Below the pieces are notes generated by a model that saw only the letters and a program-made list of their open reading frames with translations, did no database searches and had not been told where the DNA came from. Source: Mycolicibacterium novocastrense (GTDB taxonomy: Bacteria; Actinomycetota; Actinomycetes; Mycobacteriales; Mycobacteriaceae). Taken from it: 64,000 bases of DNA. The stretch covers positions 1-64,000 of the forward strand of contig NZ_BCTA01000103.1 in assembly GCF_001570485.1 (NCBI RefSeq). Direction: 5' to 3'. Below are positions 1 to 7,572 of the stretch, one piece after another. A program made the position numbers and the translations under genes. How positions within the stretch are numbered: the stretch's first letter is position 1; every line of letters starts with the position of its first letter.

Positions 1-1260
1 GTCGGTGGGTCGTTCGAGTAGCTTGCCTTTGTGGAAGACCGCGCCGGCGCGGACCAGGGCGACCAGGTGCGGGGCGTTGACGGCCCGCCAGCGGGCCTGT
101 GCGGCGTCGATCAGCTTGTAGGCCATGGCAATCCCGGCCGTGCGTGATCCCGGCCCCTTGGTGACCTTGGTTCGAAGTCGCACCGTGGCGAAAGTGCTTT
201 CGATCGGATTTGTCGTCCTCAAATGGATCCAATGCTCGGCCGGGTACTTGTAGAACTCCAGCAGGACATCGAGATCGTCGACGATCTTGGCGACCGCCTT
301 GGGATACTTGGCACCGAAGTCGACCTCGAAGGCCTTGACCGCCAGCTGAGCCTTGTCGATATCCTCGGCGTTGTAGATGTCTTTGAGCGCCGCCAACGCC
401 GACGGGTGTGCCGACTTCGGCAGTGCGGCAAGCACATTGGCCTGCTTGTGGAACCAGCAGCGCTGCTCACGGGTGGCCGGGAAGACTTCGCGGACCGCCC
501 TCCAGAACCCAAGGGCACCATCGCCGACGGCCAGCACCGGCGCGGTCATCCCGCGGCGTTTGCAGTCACGCAGCAGGTCGGCCCACGACTCGGTGGACTC
601 CCGATACCCATCGGTGATCGCGACCAGCTCCTTGCGACCATCAGCACGCACGCCGATCATCACCAGCAGGCACAGCTTGGTCTGCTCCAGGCGGACCTTG
701 AGGTGGATGCCGTCGACCCACAGGTAGACGTAGTCGGTGCCGGACAGATCCCGGCGCCCGAACGTGGCGGCTTCGTCCTGCCACTGCGCGGTCAGCCGGG
801 TGATCGTCGACGCCGACAACCCCGCACCCGAGCCGAGGAACTGCTCGAGTGCCGGCCCGAAGTCGCCGCTGGACAGCCCATGCAGGTACAGCAGCGGCAG
901 CACCTCGCTGATCTGCGGGGACTTGCGTGCCCAGGCGGGCAGGATCGCCGAGGAGAACCGCTGCCGGACACCGGTATCGGGGTCAACCCGGCGGTCGTTG
1001 ACCCGCGGTGCCTTCACCTCGACCGCGCCGGCTGCGGTCAGCACCTCACGCGGTTGGTGGTAGCCGTTGCGGACCACCAACCGATGGCCGTCCTCATCGA
1101 GCTGGTCGGCGAACTGCGCTACGTAGGCCGCAACCTCGGCCTGCAGCGCCGCGGCCAGCATCTGCCGGGCGCCGTCACGAACGATCTCGTCCAACAACGA
1201 CCGACCAGCACCGCCGGCACTTTCGTTGGCCTCGGCGGCATCGTGAACTACGGTGAGCAT
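1..1260 (-). CDS. IS256-family transposase, 3' end cut by window edge
   Basis: This is a mutator-type DDE transposase that would move its own insertion sequence. It reads without a stop from ATG at 1260 to the left edge, so at least 420 codons are present and only the C-terminus is missing. The catalytic triad is visible: Asp183 in YLWVDGIHLKV, Asp247 in LAVGDGALGFW and Glu354 in TNPIESTFATVR, with a WFHK motif between the last two, as expected for IS256. A GGAAGG ribosome-binding site lies about 8 bases before the ATG. The N-terminal helical region (LLDEIVRDGARQMLAAALQ) matches the family. Codon use looks intact and no frameshift is seen in the visible part, so the copy may be active. Family is confident; the exact IS name cannot be given. 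Confidence 0.93.
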   Translation of the reverse strand, partial: MLTVVHDAAEANESAGGAGRSLLDEIVRDGARQMLAAALQAEVAAYVAQFADQLDEDGHRLVVRNGYHQPREVLTAAGAVEVKAPRVNDRRVDPDTGVRQRFSSAILPAWARKSPQISEVLPLLYLHGLSSGDFGPALEQFLGSGAGLSASTITRLTAQWQDEAATFGRRDLSGTDYVYLWVDGIHLKVRLEQTKLCLLVMIGVRADGRKELVAITDGYRESTESWADLLRDCKRRGMTAPVLAVGDGALGFWRAVREVFPATREQRCWFHKQANVLAALPKSAHPSALAALKDIYNAEDIDKAQLAVKAFEVDFGAKYPKAVAKIVDDLDVLLEFYKYPAEHWIHLRTTNPIESTFATVRLRTKVTKGPGSRTAGIAMAYKLIDAAQARWRAVNAPHLVALVRAGAVFHKGKLLERPTD

Positions 1261-1397
1261 GGGCGTACCTTCCCGAACCAGCGCGCCAACGCCGGCTCAT
1301 GATCGGACCTTCGGATATTCAGATCATCCTCGGGAAGGTGCGCCCACTTTCACGCCCCCACACCGAGGCTCATCCACAGGTTCTGATCATTGCTCCA
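1..1397 (-). mobile_element. IS256-family insertion sequence, right part only
   Basis: The element contains the transposase above and about 137 bases upstream of its start. Outside the gene, the stretch near 1372-1397 reads inward (minus strand) as a sequence ending in ...CTGTGGATGAGCC, which resembles inverted-repeat ends of mycobacterial IS256 elements. The outer boundary is therefore placed near 1397, just before IS21-like repeats. The other end lies outside the window, so neither the inverted-repeat match nor a target duplication can be checked. Confidence 0.45.
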
Positions 1398-1408
1398 ACC
1401 AACCCCGG

Positions 1409-1450
1409 CAGGGGGTCAATTTTCACCTGCCGCCAGGGGGTCAATTTTCA
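1409..1450. repeat. Two direct repeats resembling an IS21-family terminus
   Basis: The 17-base sequence CAGGGGGTCAATTTTCA occurs at 1409-1425 and again, identically, at 1434-1450, a 25-base period. Multiple spaced GGGGTCAATTTTCA-type repeats are typical of IS21-family (istA/istB) ends, where transposase binds several sites. No istA or istB is nearby, so this is probably a relict end left after loss or interruption of an IS21 element, possibly by the adjacent IS256 insertion. Confidence 0.6.
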
Positions 1451-1791
1451 GCCGCCGCCGACATCCAAACGGTAAACGGACCGAAAACAGTTCATGCCAC
1501 ATACCCATCGAGAGCGCCTCTGGCTGTCCACAGCATCGAATGGACGCCGCACGGGCACCCAGCGTTGAGCGGCGGTTCATCATTTGGTGAGCTGTAGACT
1601 CGACCATTCGATATATACAACCATGCCTTGAACCTGATCATGAGAGCTCTCTGTCGATCACTGCGGCCTCGTATTCGCCTGACTCTGCTGTGGTCTCGCA
1701 CGGAGAGCCGCTCAATGGCGGTGAGGGCAAGATCAGCTGGTCCGGTGGCGCGGCATCGCCCGCGATCAGGCCGACACGGCAGGAGGAATTG
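1451..1791. other. Spacer with no recognisable gene
   Basis: About 340 bases between the IS ends and a secreted-protein gene. Short frames exist on both strands but none has a recognisable domain, a good ribosome-binding site or a conserved neighbour. The last bases hold the AGGAGG (1781-1786) of the downstream gene. Confidence 0.5.
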
Positions 1792-2337
1792 TTGAGGTCA
1801 TCACATGTTTGCGAGCGCGGGTTGGCCGCGTCTCTCATCGCGTTTGGCATCGGGCTAGCGGTCGTCCCAACCGCATCCGCCGACCCCAACGACGCAGAAC
1901 AGACGGACACGCCGGCTCCGGGTATGGTAACGGTCCCCGCGCCGACCTCGGACAACGTCAATCCCGCGGCGGCGGTGGCCTGCAAGCAGTTCGCCACAAC
2001 GCTGAATTTCGCCGCGACCAATTACTCGGGTTTCGCCGACGCCACCGAAGGTACGGACCTTCCCGACTACAGAGATCCGACTGTCAGGAACAGTAACGTG
2101 ACCGGTCGGACCGCGCTGCGGGAAGCGGCGGCCGCGGCCATGACCGCGGCGGCGACACCGGGTCTGCAGCCCGAGATCGCCGCGCCGATGCGGGCATGGT
2201 CAGTGGACGCGACGAAGCTCCTGTTGATCATGGGACTCCGCCGCGGCGGTGACACCCTTGACAATGTGGCCACCGAGCTCAACAACGACGCCTACAACGC
2301 CCAAACGGCATGTGCCGCCGCAGGAACGCACGCCTGA
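1792..2337 (+). CDS. Secreted small protein, paralogue A
   Basis: The protein is unrecognised and about 181 residues long. An N-terminal signal peptide with an hydrophobic core (LAASLIAFGIGLAVV) ends at a TASA-DPND cleavage site. The mature part has an acidic Pro-rich start, then a helical region with two conserved Cys (AVACKQF and NAQTACAAAG) and a Y-x-DPTVR-x-SNVTGRTALREAA block. TTG at 1792 is chosen because AGGAGG ends five bases upstream and the signal peptide then begins correctly; an upstream ATG at 1690 would bury the signal. The gene at 5498-6055 is a clear paralogue, sharing the Cys pair and the central block, and the two flank the SulP-carbonic anhydrase gene. Function unknown; export is inferred. 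Confidence 0.75.
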   Translation: MRSSHVCERGLAASLIAFGIGLAVVPTASADPNDAEQTDTPAPGMVTVPAPTSDNVNPAAAVACKQFATTLNFAATNYSGFADATEGTDLPDYRDPTVRNSNVTGRTALREAAAAAMTAAATPGLQPEIAAPMRAWSVDATKLLLIMGLRRGGDTLDNVATELNNDAYNAQTACAAAGTHA

Positions 2338-2399
2338 GGTTAGCCCCGTCGTCGTCAGAGGAGCTTGAACAAGAACGACTGCGTCCGTTCATGTTTGGG

Positions 2400-2568
2400 G
2401 TGAAGAGCACCTCGCCGAGGCTGCCTCTTCGAGAAGCATAGAGCGTCGGCTTCGACCCATCAGGGCGTGGATGAAAGTTGCCAGCAGCTCGCGCAGCACA
2501 TCGGGGCGGCAGGCGGTGAGTCGATCAGCCAGCACAGCCGGCCTGTCAATATTGTGGCCAGTGGTCAT
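2400..2568 (-). pseudogene. IS256-family transposase N-terminal remnant
   Basis: From ATG at 2568 the frame reads MTTGHNIDRPAVLADRLTAC then RPDVLRELLATFIHALM, which matches the N-terminus of IS1081/IS256-type transposases. Immediately after LMG the family residues VEADALC continue, but in another frame, so a small indel has broken the gene; beyond that no further similarity is visible. It is a different IS256 subtype from the one at the left edge. The surrounding spacer (2338-2778) shows no other gene. Decayed and presumably silent. Confidence 0.7.
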
Positions 2569-2778
2569 CGCGTCGATTCCTTTGCTCGAGTGACTTTGGT
2601 CGGTCCCTCGACGAATCACGCGATCGCTCCGGCGACCATGCGCCCCGCACCCTCGCCCGAGTTGGCCCGCCGGCCCGCAACCGCATCCCGGCGATCAATC
2701 ATCCGGGCCGGCGCAGATTCGTGAGACCGATTGGAGACCCCGCTGTCGAGGCCCGAGGGACTTACCCTGTTGGAAGAG

Positions 2779-5034
2779 TCAGTCGTTCGGCGCGCCGAGG
2801 TTTTCGACGTCGCTCTCTGTAATACGCAGTACCCGGCCCGAGGCGATATCGAAGAAGAGCCCCAATGTATCCAATCGCTGCTCTTCCAGAGCGGGACCCA
2901 CCACGGGATGGACTTTCAAGTTCTGAATTTGCCAAGCGACGTTGACCATTGCCAACTGATCGCAGGCGTCATACCCCTGCCTGGCCGCCGCCCGGCCGAC
3001 GGGGTGACCGGCGCGGAACGCGTCGAGGCTTGGCAGCGCCTGTTCGATCCATGCCGCGACAGCGGGGGGAATGCCGTCACGATGGCCAGCCTCGGAGAGC
3101 AATGCCGTCATCGCTCCGCATCTGGAGTGGCCGCAGATGATCATGGTGTTGACGTTCAACTCGATGATTCCGTACGCCAATGCGGCTTCCATCGACATGT
3201 CAGCGGCGTTCGGCTGAACGAGGTTGCCGAGGTTGCGCACGGTGAAAAGGTCACCGGGCCCGCTGGCGGTGATGACATTGGGCACCAAGCGAGCGTCTGC
3301 GCAGGTCAGGAACAGAGCGCGCGGTCGCTGCCCGCCGCGCAGCTCGTTGAAATGTTCGCGAAGCAGCGGGGCGTGTCGGCGATGGTAACGCGCGACGCCG
3401 TCCAACACCGGGGTGAGCATCGAACCGGTGTCCCCTGGGTGGTGGCCGTGAGAGCGCCAGGGCGATAGGCCGCGGGCTATCGCGCTGTGCGACCGGCGAA
3501 TCGGCGGCCCTACGGTGGCCGCTGCCATCGCGCTCTCGCCGATTTCGTCGATGCAAACCGAGCCGCCAGCTAGGCGGTGCCGCCGAGCCCACTCCTCGAT
3601 GGCCTCGTATGCGGCGTGATCAAGGAAGTCGACTGTGATCTCCACGGTGACCCGGCTGCCACGCGGAATTGAGGCCAGCACGCGCGATAGCCGCGGCAAG
3701 GAAAGGAAACTGAGGGCTCCTTCGAGTGTGAGACGCCATTCGTGATGCTCCTCGTCGATCGGTTCGGCATGTACTGAGGCGCGCACCACCCGCCACAACA
3801 CCACGACGAGGGTGACGGCGACGCCGATGGCGACGCCTTCCAGCAGGTTCAGGAACAGAACTCCGGTGACTGTGATCGCATAAACAGCCAGGTCGCCGGT
3901 ACGCCAGGCCAGCCGGATGTGTGCCAACTTGACCAACTGGATACCGATCACGATCAGCAACCCGGCCAGGGCGGCCTTCGGAATTTGTTGCACCAGACCG
4001 GCCAGCAACACGGAAAACAGCAGCACCCACACGCCGTGCAAAATCGACGAAGCCTGCGTGCGTGCACCGGCCGCCACGTTGGTTGCGCTGCGGACGATCA
4101 CGCCGGTTACCGGCAGCCCGCCGAGCATCCCCGACACCATATTGGCCGCGCCCTGACCGATGAGCTCGCGGTTCAGATCGGCTTTCGGGCCGTTGTGCAT
4201 CTTGTCGACCGCAACTGCCGAAAGTAAGCTTTCCACGCTGGCGATCAACGCGATGGTCAACACAGCCAGTACAAACGGCACCCAGGTGCCGTGCGGCAGA
4301 GTCGGCAAGCCGATCGCGTCGAGGATCGAACCGTTGAGTTCGATTCTGTCGGCGTTCAGCGGCGGCACGAACGATATCGCCGTCGCGGCGACGATTGCGA
4401 CTAGCGGCCCGGGAAGTATTTGTAGCCGAGCCGGGCTTCGTTTCCAGCTCAGCATGATCGCGACGACAATGAGCCCTACAACGATGTCGCTTAGGTGGGG
4501 AGCCCGAAGCTGAGCCGGCAATTCGGTCAGGTTGCGCCACACCGAACTCCGAGAGCTGCCGCCGAGCAGTACGTGAACTTGTTGCAGGGCGATCGTGATG
4601 CCGATCCCGGCGAGCATTGCGTGCACCACGATGGGCGATATGGCCAGCGCCGATCGCGCGAGCCGGCTCACGCCGAGAACTACTTGCAGCAACCCGGCTC
4701 CGACGACGATGGCGGTGGTGGTCTTCCAGCCAAAGGTATTGACCGTCTCGGCTACCACTACTGTCAAGCCGGCGGCCGGACCCGAGGCAAGCAGAGGCGC
4801 TCCACCCACCGCGCCAGCAATTATGCCGCCGACGATCGCGGCGATCAGCCCCGCCATAATCGGTGCGTTGGAGGCGATTGCGATCCCGATCGACAATGGC
4901 ACCGCAACGAGAAAGACCACGATCGACGCCGGAAGGTCGTACCTCGCGACGGTCTTCAGACGGTCACGCAGGCTGTTAGGTGGGTCCACGGAGGCGTCGG
5001 CGTCCGCTACTACAGCCGAAGCAGAAGCCGGCAT
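2779..5034 (-). CDS. SulP anion transporter fused to beta-carbonic anhydrase
   Basis: A 751-residue membrane protein resembling M. tuberculosis Rv3273. Residues about 30-420 form the SulP transporter (many hydrophobic helices, including the SGPAAGLTVVV and GMLGGLPVTGVIVRSATN stretches). Residues about 430-505 resemble a STAS domain, and 540-751 a beta-class carbonic anhydrase. The zinc site is intact: Cys578, Asp580 and Arg582 (CADAR), and His636 and Cys639 (HSRC). The likely role is bicarbonate or other anion uptake coupled to CO2/bicarbonate interconversion at the inner membrane; substrate is inferred, not shown. A GAGAGG ribosome-binding site precedes ATG 5034. It stands alone, flanked by two paralogous secreted-protein genes, without operon partners. 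Confidence 0.92.
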   Translation of the reverse strand: MPASASAVVADADASVDPPNSLRDRLKTVARYDLPASIVVFLVAVPLSIGIAIASNAPIMAGLIAAIVGGIIAGAVGGAPLLASGPAAGLTVVVAETVNTFGWKTTTAIVVGAGLLQVVLGVSRLARSALAISPIVVHAMLAGIGITIALQQVHVLLGGSSRSSVWRNLTELPAQLRAPHLSDIVVGLIVVAIMLSWKRSPARLQILPGPLVAIVAATAISFVPPLNADRIELNGSILDAIGLPTLPHGTWVPFVLAVLTIALIASVESLLSAVAVDKMHNGPKADLNRELIGQGAANMVSGMLGGLPVTGVIVRSATNVAAGARTQASSILHGVWVLLFSVLLAGLVQQIPKAALAGLLIVIGIQLVKLAHIRLAWRTGDLAVYAITVTGVLFLNLLEGVAIGVAVTLVVVLWRVVRASVHAEPIDEEHHEWRLTLEGALSFLSLPRLSRVLASIPRGSRVTVEITVDFLDHAAYEAIEEWARRHRLAGGSVCIDEIGESAMAAATVGPPIRRSHSAIARGLSPWRSHGHHPGDTGSMLTPVLDGVARYHRRHAPLLREHFNELRGGQRPRALFLTCADARLVPNVITASGPGDLFTVRNLGNLVQPNAADMSMEAALAYGIIELNVNTMIICGHSRCGAMTALLSEAGHRDGIPPAVAAWIEQALPSLDAFRAGHPVGRAAARQGYDACDQLAMVNVAWQIQNLKVHPVVGPALEEQRLDTLGLFFDIASGRVLRITESDVENLGAPND

Positions 5035-5497
5035 GGCGTGGGATCCTCTCTGTCAGTTCGCACACTCACTAAGCCAGGAAGCAGAGGCATCCCGGTTATT
5101 CCGCACACTACCGAGAATTTTTCGGATAGCGGTACGGCGCTGGTCACATCGCGTATTCGATCACAGCACGAATCACCGAAGTCGGCAAAATCGCGCCCCT
5201 GGTGTCACCGATTCTCTAGCCCCAGGTCTGGTGGAAATTGAGGTGGCGGCCCCCCGCTCGTGACCTGCCGTATAGCCTGTCTGAGCGTTCGCCACCGCGA
5301 TCGATCTGACCCCGACCGGGCGTGGCTGCGGGTGAGCTTGGGCAAGCTCACCTCGTCGCCGGGTGCCAGTAATCACCATATGTCCGAACCGAATACACCG
5401 CGGCGGTATGCCCACGATGTCGGATGGAAAGGGCTTAGCCTAGCCGCATCCCTTTGTGGCCGTTTAGTTTTCGGTCCTGCACAGCAGCCCGTTGAGT
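5035..5497. other. Intergenic region with a perfect inverted repeat
   Basis: This 463-base gap lies upstream of the minus-strand SulP-carbonic anhydrase gene and downstream of a minus-strand secreted-protein gene. It should carry the promoter of the former, but I see no convincing -35/-10 pair. The only clear structure is GGTGAGCTTG-GG-CAAGCTCACC at 5331-5352. No coding frame looks real. Confidence 0.5.
5331..5352. repeat. Perfect 10-base inverted repeat
   Basis: The arms are GGTGAGCTTG and CAAGCTCACC, separated by GG. No T-run follows on either strand, so a classic intrinsic terminator is not indicated. It could be a hairpin ending the secreted-protein transcript (stop at 5498 on the minus strand) or an operator for the SulP-carbonic anhydrase gene. 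The sequence alone does not decide. Confidence 0.6.
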
Positions 5498-6055
5498 CTA
5501 GCTGGTCACCGCCGGGGTACCGGCCTTCGCGCAAGCCATCTGGACATTGTAGGTGGCCTCATTCAGCTCGGTGGCCGCGGTGTCGACAGCGTCGTTGCTG
5601 CGGTGAAGAAACATATTGACGAGCAGTTTCGCTGCCCGTGTCGACCAGACCCGTATCGGAGCCGCGACGTCTGACTGCAAACCCGGCGTGTCCGAGGCGC
5701 TAAGAGCTGCGCGAGCCGCTTCCCGTAGCGCGGTCCTGCCGGCCACATTGGCGCTCCGCACCGTCGGATTCGCGTAATTCCAGTCTGGAGATGACATCCC
5801 AGCAGCGAAATCGGAGTAGTTGACCGCGGCAGAGTCGAGCGCGTTGGCGAACTGCGAGCACGCTGCCGCCGACGCCGGGTTGGCGTCCGCCGCAGCGCTC
5901 GACCCCGCAACGACTGTGCCGGGCTCGGGCGTGCCCGGGACCGCCAGGTCGTTGGGGTCAGCGCCCGCCGCTGGTAGGGCAGCAAGGCTGACGCCAAAAG
6001 CGGTGAGCAACAATGCGAATGCCCGGGCAAGTTCTCCCACTGGTGACGCCGTCAT
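5498..6055 (-). CDS. Secreted small protein, paralogue B
   Basis: An unrecognised secreted protein of 185 residues with signal peptide MTASPVGELARAFALLLTAF... ending at PAAGA-DPND. It shares with the gene at 1792-2337 the DPND mature start, the paired Cys (AACSQF and NVQMACAKAG), the block PTVRSANVAGRTALREAARA and a WSTRAAKLLV helix. ATG 6055 is chosen because the signal peptide starts there and GGAG lies about 11 bases upstream; longer starts run into an implausible Arg-rich leader. It follows the disrupted porin gene (6152-6844) on the same strand, about 97 bases away, so it may have shared its transcript. Function unknown; likely cell-envelope or extracellular. Confidence 0.78.
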   Translation of the reverse strand: MTASPVGELARAFALLLTAFGVSLAALPAAGADPNDLAVPGTPEPGTVVAGSSAAADANPASAAACSQFANALDSAAVNYSDFAAGMSSPDWNYANPTVRSANVAGRTALREAARAALSASDTPGLQSDVAAPIRVWSTRAAKLLVNMFLHRSNDAVDTAATELNEATYNVQMACAKAGTPAVTS

Positions 6056-6151
6056 GATGAAGCTCACTCCATATCTGGTCGTGTCAGCGCGTAGGCAGCC
6101 GGTCTCGCGGCGCTTCCTCTGGGACCAATGATCAAATACGAGCATCCAGCG

Positions 6152-6844
6152 TCAGACGGCCTTCGTGATGCCGGTGTAGGAGATGATGTCTTGGGTATCC
6201 GTCGTTGTGCCCGTCAGCGTGGCATACGAGCGCAGGAACGACTCCCCGACGCAGCCGTCGATTTACACGCGGAAGTCCGAGATGGTGATCCGCGGATCAG
6301 TGCCCTTAAACACCATCTTGCTGACCGGAACGATGTTGACTTTGCCTGGCACCAAGTAGACCGCAACCGAGCCGTTGATCGGAAGCCCGGCACTCAGTCC
6401 CGTCGGACCCAGCGCCGGGACCACGCCGACCGAGCCCGTTAATTGCACGCCATTGACCCCTAACTCGATGCCACAACCGATCTGATAGCCGACCTCGAGC
6501 GTCCCGCCGGTCAACGTGGTGGTGCCCGCGCCGGTCACCGACGCGTTGAACGCGCCGCCCACGATGTACTCACGTGACGCCGTGGAAGTCGTCAATGGCG
6601 CCACCGGCACTTCTGACTCGTCGTCGGCCCAAACGCTGATCGTCCAGCCGTCAGCGGTCGTGCGGGTGGCGCGCGCCCCAGAGGGCACCAGGCCGTCATT
6701 TGGAGGTGGTGCAGGCGGATCGGCGCTACTCGCCGCGGCCACTGCAGGATCGGGATCTGATTCTGGAGCGGTCGATGCCAGTGGCGCCGTCGCAACAGAG
6801 ATCAATATGTAAGCGGTCACCACCGTGGCAAAACGAAGCAGCAT
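6152..6844 (-). pseudogene. MspA-family porin gene with an in-frame nonsense codon
   Basis: The frame encodes a signal peptide (MLLRFATVVTAYILISVATA), a Pro/Ser-rich linker and an MspA-type beta-barrel segment (REYIVGGAF, LTGGTLEVGYQIGCGIELG, GTDPRITISDFRV). At 6265-6263 a TAA stops translation after 193 residues. Directly after it the same frame continues IDGCVGESFLRSYATLT and ends TGITKAV-TGA at 6152, the normal family C-terminus, usually read with Lys where TAA stands. Loss of 36 residues removes the second conserved Cys and the last strands. GGGAGG at 6857-6852 sits 7 bases before ATG 6844. It is probably non-functional unless read through. A single-base change would restore it, so decay is recent, or a sequencing error is possible. 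Confidence 0.85.
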
Positions 6845-6857
6845 CACGTAGCCTCCC

Positions 6858-7234
6858 GATCGAAATCAACCGGCGCACTGAATCGCACCGGCGTCAACGG
6901 TGGACTGCCGCGATGGTGGTCTTTCACGGGGGAAGCTCTGCGCCGAGGCCAGCGGGACAATATCCCGTAGGGCTTCGACACGGTGAAGTTGGCGGCGCCG
7001 AGCTTGTTTTCGGTGTGGTTCGCCAATCTGCAGCGCGTTGTCACGGTTCCCCCGATCAATTTCGCACCCGTGTCTAGCGGACGGGTGTCTGGGTACGGAG
7101 ACCGTAACTAGGACGGGGTGGAGCCGCAATTTGAAACGTCCCCGGTTTCGTGAAGATCACGTTACGTGTGAGTTGATGGCGCTCATCGAAAATCCCGAGG
7201 TGTGCTCATTTCCCTTCCCACAACGAGTTACGCC
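6858..7234. other. Spacer without a recognisable gene
   Basis: This stretch lies between the porin gene start and the IS3 remnant. Minus-strand frames of 70-90 codons exist (for example one ending at 6844 at the porin start), but they show no recognisable domain and no convincing start signal. It may be decayed coding sequence. I can support no feature here. Confidence 0.4.
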
Positions 7235-7560
7235 CCGCTCGACGGCGCTGCGGGCGTTGCCCTGGCGTGGAACGAGCGCGGGGCGATCGGCACACCGTGC
7301 TCGGTGAGCACGCGGCAGATCGGAGCGACCCCGAAGCGGTCCCTATGGTCGGCGATGAACACGCAGATCGAACTGGCCAGCGACGGCTGTGCGGGTCGCT
7401 TCCCCGCACGAAGAAAGACGTTGCCGCCTTGAGGATTTCGATGGTTAGCTCGCGCTCGACGTTACGTCGCTTCAATGCTCGGATCTCCGCGGCCGCCTCA
7501 CTGGACACCCGTCACGATTGCCGTCGTCGACCTGCTGCTGGGCCGCGAGACCTTACTACG
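7235..7560 (-). pseudogene. IS3-family transposase remnant (orfA end, orfB start)
   Basis: Three frames on the minus strand carry pieces of one IS3-type transposase. Near 7560-7515 QQQVDDGNRDG resembles the middle of OrfA. At 7508 a second frame gives SSEAAAEIRALKRRN then TIEILKAATSFFVR, the diagnostic OrfA C-terminus. From about 7385 another frame reads ICVFIADHRDRFGVAPICRV then LTEHGVPIAPRS, the OrfB N-terminus, ending at a TAA near 7232. The integrase core and both termini are missing and at least one frameshift is present, so the element is dead. It abuts the truncated polyketide synthase, so it may mark the breakpoint that removed the downstream siderophore genes. Confidence 0.82.
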
Positions 7561-7572
7561 GCCTAGATTGCC

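Noticed and set aside
223..1302. Long plus-strand frame (359 codons) at the left edge
   Set aside because: It is antisense to the IS256 transposase, which has the full DDE triad on the minus strand; the plus frame has no domain and a composition typical of shadow frames.
2341..2400. SOS-like GAAC...GTTC pair
   Set aside because: The spacing (10 bases) does not fit the mycobacterial LexA consensus of four.
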